Assembly: GCA_029884035.1 (NCBI GenBank)
Contig: JAOUIM010000045.1
Span: 1 to 13,793 of the forward strand
Source: Aquincola sp.
GTDB taxonomy: Bacteria; Pseudomonadota; Gammaproteobacteria; Burkholderiales; Burkholderiaceae_C
Direction: 5' to 3'
DNA: 13,793 bases
Of the stretch, positions 1-7,149 are shown piece by piece. The position numbers were made by a program, and so were the translations under genes. Each line of letters opens with the position of its first letter. The first letter of the stretch is position 1. The notes under the pieces are model-generated. The model was given only the letters and a program-made list of their open reading frames with translations. It made no database searches and was not told the DNA's origin.

Positions 1-117
1 GCCGGGGTCGGTCTTGAGCTTGTGGTGCAGGAACAGGTGATAGCCCGCCAGCAGCCCCGCACTGAAGATGAAGCAGGCAAGGTCGTTGGTCAGCAGTCGA
101 ACGAATTGCGTGTCCAT
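1..117 (-). CDS. N-terminal fragment of a small membrane protein (possibly DUF599-like)
   Basis: The minus strand reads 39 uninterrupted codons from an ATG at 117 to the window edge, so the gene is cut off. The peptide starts MDTQFVRLLTND. A hydrophobic segment follows at about residues 13-32 and ends in a basic stretch (HHKLK), as expected for a first transmembrane helix with its positive end in the cytoplasm. The pattern of a helix, then YHLFL, then basic residues and a DP resembles the start of DUF599-type membrane proteins. Too little is visible to be sure of this. The gene diverges from the lipoprotein cluster that starts at 360. No strong Shine-Dalgarno sequence is visible (only GAGAA a few bases upstream). 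Function unknown. Confidence 0.55.
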   Translation of the reverse strand, partial: MDTQFVRLLTNDLACFIFSAGLLAGYHLFLHHKLKTDPG

Positions 118-251
118 GGGCGATTCTCGCCGCGCAGCGTAACCGCTGTCGGCCGGGCCGGCCGATCACAGCCAGCGAGGGGGACGAGGCCCCGTCGGGC
201 GGCACGCGCCGAGCGTCCGACCGGACTCCAGCCGCAGCGCCGCCGCACCGG

Positions 252-316
252 CGTCTGTAAGCCATCTGTCATCGATCGATGAGCCAGGCGTCGGCACCGT
301 CGGCCAACCATGCACG
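252..316 (+). repeat. 65-bp upstream element, copy A (partner at 10648-10712)
   Basis: Read on the plus strand, this stretch matches the minus-strand stretch 10712-10648. The first 43 positions match at 36, without gaps. The next 22 match at 14, ending in an identical ACCATGCACG at the same spacing. Each copy lies upstream of, and in the same orientation as, a lipoprotein gene: 43 nt separate copy A from the ATG at 360, and 54 nt separate copy B from the ATG at 10593. A shared promoter or operator, or a duplicated 5' region, would explain this. Copy A contains a perfect 14-bp palindrome at 269-282. Confidence 0.6.
269..282. promoter_or_regulatory. 14-bp palindrome, candidate operator
   Basis: TCATCGATCGATGA is identical to its own reverse complement. 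It sits 77 nt upstream of the esterase lipoprotein start, inside the conserved part of the 65-bp element. The matching site in the other copy (10682-10695) keeps five of the seven symmetric pairs. Dimeric regulators often bind such sites. Which protein would bind here is not known. Confidence 0.35.
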
Positions 317-359
317 TGCGGTGACCCCGCGCGTTCCGCCAATCAACCCAGGAGTTCGC

Positions 360-1589
360 ATGAAACCTTCCAAGCTTGGCGCACTGGCACTGACAGTCCT
401 GGCGTCCCTGCTGCTGGCCGCTTGCGGCGGTGGCGATCCCGAGCAAGCAGCCAGCGGTTCGACGGCAACCGCGCTGCACGCCCAGCGCAGCTTCACGTCC
501 GTGGTGTCGTTCGGCGACAGCCTGAGCGACGTCGGAACCTACACCCCGGCCACGGTGATCCCGGGAACCGACCCGCCCATCTACCTCGGCGGCAAGTTCA
601 CCACCAACAGCGCCACCAGCAGGATCTGGATCGAGAACATCGCCGACAAGCTGGGGGTCACCGTGACCCCGGCCGAGGTCGGTTTCGGACCGTACTCGAC
701 CGCCTGCCCGGCCGCCGCGCAGGGCCTCGCCAGCACCTGCACGGCCTACGGCCAGGGCGGCGCCCGCGTGACGGATGCGAACGGCACCCGGCATGCCGCC
801 GGCGCACTGACCGTGCCGATCAAGACGCAGATCGCCCGCCATCTGGCGAGTTTCCAGCGCTTCAAGTCCACCGACCTGATCCTCCTGTGGGCGGGTTCGA
901 ACGACCTGCTGTGGGAGCTCGAACAGGATCCGACCGTCAATCCCGACAGCTTCGTCATCAGGCTGTTCCAGATCCAGGCCCAGGCGCAGGCCGGCGTCAT
1001 CAGCGCCGACCAAGCCCAGGCGCAGGTCTACCTTGCGCTGCTCGCGTCGCAGGCGGCGATGAAGGCCGCGGCGCTCGAACTGTCGGGCTACATCCGCGAC
1101 GAGGTCATCGCCAAGGGCGGCAGGTACGTGGCCGTGCTGAATCTCCCTGAACCGACCGTCACGCCCGAGGGCGCCGGGATCGCAGCCGCATCGCCCTTCC
1201 TGGGTGCCGCCATGAGTTCGTTCGCGGACGCGTTCAACACCGGCTTGCAGGAGGGCCTCGCGGGACAACCGGTGCAGCTGATCGACATCCGCCGCTTCAT
1301 CAACGACGTGGTCGCGCACCCGGCGGCATACGAGATGGTCAACACCTCCGTGCCGGCCTGCGACGCCACCAAGATGGCCACGATCACCAATGGCGCGGTG
1401 ACCGACGGCTTTGCGCTGTTCTGCAACGCCACCCGCAAGGCGCCCTACAACGGGCTGCGCGACGGCGCGAACGTGCACACCTGGTTCTTCGCCGATGGCA
1501 ACCACCCAACTACGGGCGGGCACAAGCTGATCAGCACCGAAGTGCTGAAGCAGCTCAGGTCTTCCGGTTGGCTGCGGGAGCAGGAATGA
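360..1589 (+). CDS. GDSL/SGNH-family esterase or lipase, lipoprotein
   Basis: This 409-residue protein is predicted to hydrolyse ester bonds (lipids, acylated glycans or similar) outside the cytoplasm. The N-terminus is a lipoprotein signal peptide ending in LLLAAC, with the lipidated Cys at residue 22. A glycine-rich tether (CGGGD) follows. The SGNH blocks are in order: FGDSLSD (nucleophile Ser54), GQGG (Gly about 133), GSND (Asn181) and DGNHP (Asp379 and His382, completing the triad). Length and spacing fit the lecithinase/hemolysin branch of GDSL enzymes. There is no C-terminal beta-barrel, so it is not an autotransporter. The ATG at 360 has AGGAG at 350-354; an in-frame ATG at 279 would add 27 residues ahead of the signal peptide and is rejected. 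This is the first gene of a cluster whose members overlap at their ends. Substrate unknown. Confidence 0.9.
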   Translation: MKPSKLGALALTVLASLLLAACGGGDPEQAASGSTATALHAQRSFTSVVSFGDSLSDVGTYTPATVIPGTDPPIYLGGKFTTNSATSRIWIENIADKLGVTVTPAEVGFGPYSTACPAAAQGLASTCTAYGQGGARVTDANGTRHAAGALTVPIKTQIARHLASFQRFKSTDLILLWAGSNDLLWELEQDPTVNPDSFVIRLFQIQAQAQAGVISADQAQAQVYLALLASQAAMKAAALELSGYIRDEVIAKGGRYVAVLNLPEPTVTPEGAGIAAASPFLGAAMSSFADAFNTGLQEGLAGQPVQLIDIRRFINDVVAHPAAYEMVNTSVPACDATKMATITNGAVTDGFALFCNATRKAPYNGLRDGANVHTWFFADGNHPTTGGHKLISTEVLKQLRSSGWLREQE

Positions 1590-2338
1590 ACGTCGGTGTC
1601 GTGAAGCCGCTCGCGGCATGCGTAGTCCTGGTGCTGGGCCTGCTGAGCGGTTGCGCGACACCGTCGCGCCTGCCACCGGTGCGCGACGGTGATCGCGTGG
1701 ATCTCGTCGTGACGCGCAGTGCCCAGGCCGAAGGCCCGGCGAAGATCCGCAACCAGGACTTCGGTCACGACACCGGCGTCGGCGCCAGCTCGGGCATCGT
1801 CCTCGGTGCCTTGTCCGGCGTGGGTTGCGGCCCGTGGGCGTTCGTGTGCATTCCGGCGGGCATGCTCGTCGGTGGCCTGACCGGCACCGTTGCCGGCGCG
1901 GCGGTCGGCCTGACCGGCGACCTGTCCGGGGACAAGTCCGACCAGATTCGCGAGCGGCTGAACCGCGCGCAGCGCTCCCATGATCTGCTCGAAGACCTGC
2001 GCAGCCACGTCAGCGACCGCGCGCGCCGGCATTGGCAGCTCGGCGCGGACCCCATGGCCACCGTGGTGACGGTTGACTTGCAGGAGCTGTCGCTGACATC
2101 GACCCGTGACGAGCGCATCGGCCTGGTCGTCCGGGTCGGGGTGACCGTCACGGCCCCCTCGGCGTTGTCGAGGCCGTCGACGACGCCGACGCAGAAGCCG
2201 AAGATCTACGAATACGCCAGCGCCTTGAGCGCACTCACGGCATGGCTCGACGAGAACAACGACCTGCTCGACACCAGCCTGCGCAGCGGCAGCGAACAGA
2301 TCGCAGCCCAGATCGTGTCGGACCTCGCACTGCAATGA
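1586..2338 (+). CDS. Lipoprotein with glycine-zipper segment, unknown function
   Basis: This 250-residue protein has a lipoprotein signal ending LLSGC (Cys23). The mature part begins with a short linker. A Gly/Ala-rich hydrophobic stretch follows at about residues 64-116 (GASSG, GALSG, GGLTG, GAAVG), typical of glycine-zipper segments that pack helices in or against membranes. The rest is a soluble region, including a helical stretch (DQIRERLNRAQRSHDLLEDLR) and a beta-like part around 145-185. The ATG overlaps the stop codon of the esterase gene (ATGA at 1586-1589) and has GGGAG at 1576-1580, so translation is probably coupled. An upstream in-frame ATG at 1568 lies inside the previous gene and gives a poorer signal peptide. 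The family is not recognised. A role at the outer membrane is inferred from the signal and the zipper. Confidence 0.82.
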   Translation: MNVGVVKPLAACVVLVLGLLSGCATPSRLPPVRDGDRVDLVVTRSAQAEGPAKIRNQDFGHDTGVGASSGIVLGALSGVGCGPWAFVCIPAGMLVGGLTGTVAGAAVGLTGDLSGDKSDQIRERLNRAQRSHDLLEDLRSHVSDRARRHWQLGADPMATVVTVDLQELSLTSTRDERIGLVVRVGVTVTAPSALSRPSTTPTQKPKIYEYASALSALTAWLDENNDLLDTSLRSGSEQIAAQIVSDLALQ

Positions 2339-2865
2339 CACGTGAACCGATTCAACATGCGTGTCGACAGCAGGCCGCTTCGCGTCACACCGCCTTGCTG
2401 GTTGCCATCGCAGGCGCTGCAATGGCCGTGGGCCTGCTCGTCTATGTGACGGACCGCGGCAGCGCACACGGCATGCTGTTGCCGGCCATGAGCGGGCCGG
2501 TCGGCCATCCTCTTTTCGGCGCGCTGGGCCAGTGGCTGCCGAGCTTCGTGCATCCGTTCGCCTTCAGCCTGCTGAGCGCCGCTGCTGCACGGCCGAAGCC
2601 CGCGCCGTCGTACACCGGGTGCCTCGCCTGGTGCGCGGTGAACCTGGCCTTCGAGGTCGGCCAACACCGGCAGATCAGCGACCACGTGGCGACGGCGCTG
2701 CACGACGCCTTCGGCAATGCAACGATGGTCCGACCGGTGTCGGGCTACTTCACGCGCGGCACTTTCGACGTCGGCGATGCCGCTGCCGTGATCCTCGGGT
2801 CACTGGCCGCCGCCGCCATGCTGCGTTGGCTCCATCAAGGACAAGGGGTGCGCCATGCCCGGTAG
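2335..2865 (+). CDS. Integral membrane protein, four predicted helices, unknown function
   Basis: This 176-residue protein has hydrophobic segments at about residues 19-38, 66-85, 93-107 and 147-165. A conserved-looking motif, GYFTRGTFDVGD, lies just before the last helix; motifs of this kind (GTFD..D) occur in VanZ-like and related small membrane proteins. A firm family assignment is not possible by eye. The ATG at 2335 overlaps the stop of the preceding lipoprotein gene (ATGA at 2335-2338), which argues for translational coupling. A longer reading frame starts at 2242 but would run deep inside the previous gene. It is probably an inner-membrane member of the four-gene envelope cluster. Its role is unknown. 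Confidence 0.75.
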   Translation: MTREPIQHACRQQAASRHTALLVAIAGAAMAVGLLVYVTDRGSAHGMLLPAMSGPVGHPLFGALGQWLPSFVHPFAFSLLSAAAARPKPAPSYTGCLAWCAVNLAFEVGQHRQISDHVATALHDAFGNATMVRPVSGYFTRGTFDVGDAAAVILGSLAAAAMLRWLHQGQGVRHAR

Positions 2866-3883
2866 CTTCGCTGGATGGTCGGGCCTTTGGCACCGCATCG
2901 CCCTGGCTTGTGTGACAGGCATCGGGCTCGTCACCATCGTGGCCAGTGGAGGCGGCGAGGAAGCGCAGTGCAGCTTCTTCTCCAATGTGTGCAACCCGAC
3001 GGTCGGGCCCTTCACGATCGCCTTCGCATACGTCTATCCGCAACGCATCACGCTGCAGGTCGGCTCGAGCGCGACGTTCAACGCCGAAACCTCGGGCGTC
3101 GACCAACCGCGCTTCCAATGGCGGCGCTCGGCCGATGGCGGACACAGCTACGTCGACATCCCCGGCGCCACCGGCGCCACGTACACGCTGGCCGGCGCCA
3201 ACCTCGGCGACGACGGCGCGGTGTTGCAGGTCAACGTGCAAGACCCCGGGGGCACCGTCGTCGCCCGCGCTGCGGCGTTCCTCTTCGTGTCCCCGACACC
3301 CGGCATCGTGTTCCAGGACGGCGAGTTCCTGCCGTCCGACTGGCTCGTCAGCGAGATCGCCGAACCACCACAGAATGGATCGACCCATACGGAGTCGCGC
3401 GAACCGGCCGGCGGCCATCCCGACGCCTACCGCGCGATGGTGCACGACATGTCGGCGGCGCCCAGCTCGCTCAGCGTCCTGCAGGTCTGGACCTCTGCGA
3501 GCTACGACCCCACGACCCGCGGGGCGATCTACGTCATCGATTACGCCGAAGACTGCCTCGTCCCGGACGCGGGTACATCCAACCTCGCGCCGGTCGCAAG
3601 GATGCTGATCGAACAGGCGGGCCGCCGTTATGTCGCGAACACACCGCACTATTGCGCATGGACCCAATGGGCGGCGCTGCCGACGCAAAGCAGCCTGGGC
3701 GTGCAAGACTTCGTCCAGATCGACGGTCCGGCTTGCAGCTCGGGCGCTTCATGCCTCGACTTCTCGGCGAGTGCGCCGCCGTTGCGCTTCGGATTCGCGC
3801 GCACAGTCCAGCGCCATGCCGGCGGTCCCGTGACCGTCTCACATGGCATCGACAACTGGACGGTGACGGTGTGGCGCCGCTAG
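2855..3883 (+). CDS. Exported protein with an Ig-like domain, unknown function
   Basis: This 342-residue protein starts inside the end of the membrane-protein gene (11-bp overlap), with AAGGGG at 2843-2848 as its ribosome site. The N-terminus has a basic residue, then a hydrophobic core at about 15-30, then IVASGGGEE. This looks like a lipoprotein leader (compare LLAACGGG in the window's other lipoproteins) but has Ser31 where the lipidated Cys would be. Residues about 50-128 look like an Ig-like fold: QVGSSATFNAE, FQWRRSADGG, then YTLAGANLGDDGAVLQV. The C-terminal part, about 130-342, has several Cys residues (in EDCLV, HYCAW, PACSSGASCLDF), possibly disulfide-bonded. No catalytic motif is seen. 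It could be a periplasmic or secreted binding partner of the lipoproteins encoded upstream; that is inference from gene context. Confidence 0.8.
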   Translation: MPGSFAGWSGLWHRIALACVTGIGLVTIVASGGGEEAQCSFFSNVCNPTVGPFTIAFAYVYPQRITLQVGSSATFNAETSGVDQPRFQWRRSADGGHSYVDIPGATGATYTLAGANLGDDGAVLQVNVQDPGGTVVARAAAFLFVSPTPGIVFQDGEFLPSDWLVSEIAEPPQNGSTHTESREPAGGHPDAYRAMVHDMSAAPSSLSVLQVWTSASYDPTTRGAIYVIDYAEDCLVPDAGTSNLAPVARMLIEQAGRRYVANTPHYCAWTQWAALPTQSSLGVQDFVQIDGPACSSGASCLDFSASAPPLRFGFARTVQRHAGGPVTVSHGIDNWTVTVWRR

Positions 3884-3993
3884 CCACGGCCATGTTCCCG
3901 CCGACGGACCGCACCGCAGTGCTTCCGGCCCGATTCGAACCTGTACATTCATGCGGCGACGCCAGGCGCGCGCGAACACTCGAACGGTAAGCC

Positions 3994-6900
3994 ATGGCCC
4001 AGCGTTCATCGACCACCGCCTTCGCCAAGTCGACCCGCCCCGAGATCGCCGGCGTGGTTCAGCGCGAGGCGTTGTTTGCACGATTGGATGGAACGGCGGC
4101 GCGCACCGTGGCCTGGATCTCTGCGCCCCCGGGATACGGCAAGACCACGCTGGCCGCCAGCTACCTCGAGGCGCGAAGCTACCGCTGGGCCTGGTACCAG
4201 GTCGACCCGGACGATGACGACGGCGAGACGTTTTTGCATTACCTCGCCCATGCGATGCGCCGCCTGCGCGCGAGCACGGATGCATTGCCCGTTTTCGGCC
4301 CCGAACACCACTCAGATATCGCAGCCTTTGCCCGACGCTTCTTCCGAGCCTTGTTCGGCGACGCCGTCGGGCCCGTTGCGCTGGTGCTCGACAACCTGCA
4401 CGAGCTGTCGGCCCACAGCACATTGCGCACCATCCTCGAGGCCGGCCTGGCGCAGGTGCCGCGCCAGTGCTGCGTCATCGTCACCAGCCGCGCCGCGCCG
4501 CCGGTCACGCTGTCGCGCCTGCAGCCGGGCGGTCAGATGGTCTGCCTGGACGCGAATGACCTGAAGATGACGTCCGCCGAGCTGGCCGACATGGCACGAC
4601 TGCGCGGCCGGCCCCTGGCGCCCGAAGCCCTGCAGGAACTGCAGCAGCGCGCCGATGGCTGGGCCGCGGCGCTGGTGCTGATGGTCGAGCACGACAAGCT
4701 GGCCACGATGCCGGCGCCGTTGTCGGGTGAGGCAACCCCCAAGGCCGTGTTCGACTACCTCGCGGGCGAAATATTCGAGCGCTTCGAGCCCGCGATCCAG
4801 CGCCTGCTGCTGCAGATCGCCTGCCTGCCCCGCGTCACGATCGACGTGGCTCGGGCGCTGTCGGGCAACGATGCTGCCGCACGCGTCTTGTTCAACCTCG
4901 CGCACAACGACTACTTCGTGCGCGAACTCGTCGGCCAGGACGGTCGGGTCTTCGTCCTGCATCGGCTGTTGCGTGAGTTCCTGCTGCACCGCGCGGCGCG
5001 CGAACTGCCCGAGGCCGTGGAGCCGGCAGCGCTGCGGCGCGCGGCGCAGCTGTTGCGCGGATCAGGGCAGGCCGAGGACGCACTGGCCTTGCTGGTCGAA
5101 ACCCAGGACTGGACCGACGTTGCAGCCATCGCGCTCGAGCAGGCCGACACGCTGCTGGCGCAGGGTCGACATGCAGCGCTCGCGGGGTGGCTCGAGCTGC
5201 TGCCGCCGCAGATGCTGGCGGGCGACGCGGCGCTGCTGCACGCACGCGGGCTGGCATTGGCCCATGCCAGTCCGCGCGTGGCCCGGCGCAGCTTCGAGGA
5301 CGCTTTCAACCACTACCAGCGCCGCGGCGACGCCTTGGGCATGGTGCGCAGCTGCCAGGGCGTGATCGACGCGGTGTTGCACGAGTTCGACGACTTGACG
5401 GGCCTGGACCGGTGGCTGGCGGAGTTCGACCGCAGCTTCGCCGCGATCGGCGGCGCGGATGCGTTACCGGCTGGCATCAAGGTCGCCCGCCTTTGGCGTG
5501 AACCCGGGCATCCGAGCATCGAGCAGGTGGGCGCGCTGCAAGCCGGTCCCGAGGCGGCGCGCAGCGAGATGGCGCGATCGATGGCTGCCACGCTGAGCGG
5601 GAATTTCGCCCGTTCGGCAGCCATCGCCGCGGGCATCGATCGACCGGCCGGAGCCACCGGCATCGCGCTGGCGGCAGGTGAAGCGCTGCGGCGTCTGTTC
5701 GGCGGCGACACCGTGGGCGCGCTCGAGGCCGCAAGGCGTGGCCAAAAGCTCGGCGACGCCGAGACGATGTCGGGCTTCGACGTCTGGCTGCGACTGCTGT
5801 GTGCGGCTGCGCTGATCGGACAGGACGACATCGAAGCCGCGCGCACGGAGCTCGACGCCATCGATGCGCTGACATTGCGCCGCGGCGACCGCGCTTTTGT
5901 CCACTACGCACGCGGCGCACTGTGGCGCGCCGCAGGCGAACCCGGCGCTGCCCTGGGCGAGGCCCGAAACGCCGCAACGCTGGCGCTCGAGTCGGGGTTG
6001 CCCTGGCTCGAGTGCCTGGCGCGCATCGCAATGGCACAACTGCTTGCATCCGCCGCCGATCGCCATGGTGCCGAGGCCCAGGTGCGTGCCGCCGGGTCGC
6101 TGGCGCAACGGCTGGGCAGTCCGCTGCTGCAGCTCGCCACGCTGTTCACGCAGGCCGCCGTGGCGATCGAGTCGGCCGACGAGGCGGGCGCGACGCGGCC
6201 GTTGGAAGGCGGCTTTGCGCTCGCGCGCGATCTCGGCGTTCACCATGTCATCGGCTTGCCGCCGTCACTGATGGGCATGCTGTGCGCGAACGCCTTGCGG
6301 CGCGGCATCGCAGTCGACCACACGCGCCTGTTGATCAGCACGGGCCGACTCGTGCCGCCGGCCGCCGCACTGCGTCTGCGACGCTGGCCCTGGGCCTTCG
6401 AGGTCACGACCTTGGGTGGCTTCGGCCTGCTGCGCGCCGGCTCGCAGATCGAGTTCTCGGCCAAGGGACCGGGCCGACCGGTCGAACTGCTCAAGGTGCT
6501 GATCTCCATGGGTGGGCGCAACGTGCGCGGGGAACTGCTGGCCGATGCGCTGTGGCCGCATGTCGATGCCGACTACGCGCACAAGTCCTTCACTGCGACA
6601 TTGCACCGCCTGCGCAGGATCTTCGGCAGCGACGAGACCCTCAGATTGCGCGACGGCAGACTCAGCCTGAACGATTCGCTGTTCTGGGTCGACACCTGGG
6701 CGTTGGACCACCTGCTCGGCGAGATCGACAGCGGCCTGCGAAACGGCGAGGGGCGTGGAGCCGACCCTTCATTGCCAGCGCTGGTCGACGAACTGCTGTT
6801 GCTGTACCGCGGGCCCTTCCTGCCCGACGAGGCCGAGCAGCCGGCGTACATCGCCCGGCGCGAGCAGTTGCGCGCGCGCCTGCTGCATGCGCTGACACGC

Positions 6901-7143
6901 ACCGCGAGGCGCTGGGAGGAGAGCGGCGACAGCATGGCCGCAGTCGACTGCTATCTGCGCTGCATCGATGCCGACGCGCTGTGCGAGGCGTTCTATCGCA
7001 ACCTGATGCTGTGCTACCAGCGGCACGGCGACATCACCGAGGCGCTGGCGACCTACGATCGCCTGCAGGCGGTGCTGGCCGCGCACTTGAAGAGCGTGCC
7101 GTCGCCGGAAACGCAGGCCATCCGCGCCACCTTGCGCGTCTAG
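3994..7143 (+). CDS. Large MalT-like ATPase regulator with C-terminal winged helix and BTAD domain
   Basis: This 1049-residue protein is predicted to be a signal-integrating transcription regulator. Residues about 15-340 form a STAND/MalT-type NTPase: Walker A APPGYGKT (44-51), Walker B VALVLDNLHE (Asp133) and a sensor-like VIVTSR (161-166). A long Ala/Leu-rich helical region, about 340-790, looks like TPR-type repeats and would be the usual effector-sensing part. From about 800 comes an OmpR/SARP-type winged helix (TLGGFGLL, PVELLKVLISMGG, LADALWP, ATLHRLRRIFG). A bacterial transcriptional activator domain fills the C-terminus (LYRGPFLPDEAEQPAY, ALATYDRLQAVL). Classical MalT ends in a LuxR helix-turn-helix; here a SARP-like end replaces it. 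The gene follows the envelope cluster by 110 bp on the same strand. The ATG at 3994 has only a weak ribosome site (GGTAAG); a possible -10 TACATT lies at 3944-3949. Regulation of its neighbours is likely but inferred. Confidence 0.88.
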   Translation: MAQRSSTTAFAKSTRPEIAGVVQREALFARLDGTAARTVAWISAPPGYGKTTLAASYLEARSYRWAWYQVDPDDDDGETFLHYLAHAMRRLRASTDALPVFGPEHHSDIAAFARRFFRALFGDAVGPVALVLDNLHELSAHSTLRTILEAGLAQVPRQCCVIVTSRAAPPVTLSRLQPGGQMVCLDANDLKMTSAELADMARLRGRPLAPEALQELQQRADGWAAALVLMVEHDKLATMPAPLSGEATPKAVFDYLAGEIFERFEPAIQRLLLQIACLPRVTIDVARALSGNDAAARVLFNLAHNDYFVRELVGQDGRVFVLHRLLREFLLHRAARELPEAVEPAALRRAAQLLRGSGQAEDALALLVETQDWTDVAAIALEQADTLLAQGRHAALAGWLELLPPQMLAGDAALLHARGLALAHASPRVARRSFEDAFNHYQRRGDALGMVRSCQGVIDAVLHEFDDLTGLDRWLAEFDRSFAAIGGADALPAGIKVARLWREPGHPSIEQVGALQAGPEAARSEMARSMAATLSGNFARSAAIAAGIDRPAGATGIALAAGEALRRLFGGDTVGALEAARRGQKLGDAETMSGFDVWLRLLCAAALIGQDDIEAARTELDAIDALTLRRGDRAFVHYARGALWRAAGEPGAALGEARNAATLALESGLPWLECLARIAMAQLLASAADRHGAEAQVRAAGSLAQRLGSPLLQLATLFTQAAVAIESADEAGATRPLEGGFALARDLGVHHVIGLPPSLMGMLCANALRRGIAVDHTRLLISTGRLVPPAAALRLRRWPWAFEVTTLGGFGLLRAGSQIEFSAKGPGRPVELLKVLISMGGRNVRGELLADALWPHVDADYAHKSFTATLHRLRRIFGSDETLRLRDGRLSLNDSLFWVDTWALDHLLGEIDSGLRNGEGRGADPSLPALVDELLLLYRGPFLPDEAEQPAYIARREQLRARLLHALTRTARRWEESGDSMAAVDCYLRCIDADALCEAFYRNLMLCYQRHGDITEALATYDRLQAVLAAHLKSVPSPETQAIRATLRV

Positions 7144-7149
7144 GCGAAT

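Noticed and set aside
279..359. Upstream start at 279 for the esterase lipoprotein
   Set aside because: It would place 27 residues before the signal peptide, lies at the edge of the palindrome and lacks a ribosome site. The ATG at 360 has AGGAG at proper spacing.
90..1676. Long minus-strand open frame of 528 codons opposite the esterase gene
   Set aside because: It is rich in Arg, Gly and Ala with no recognisable domain. It lies opposite a gene with a signal peptide and complete SGNH motifs. Such frames are common antisense to GC-rich genes.
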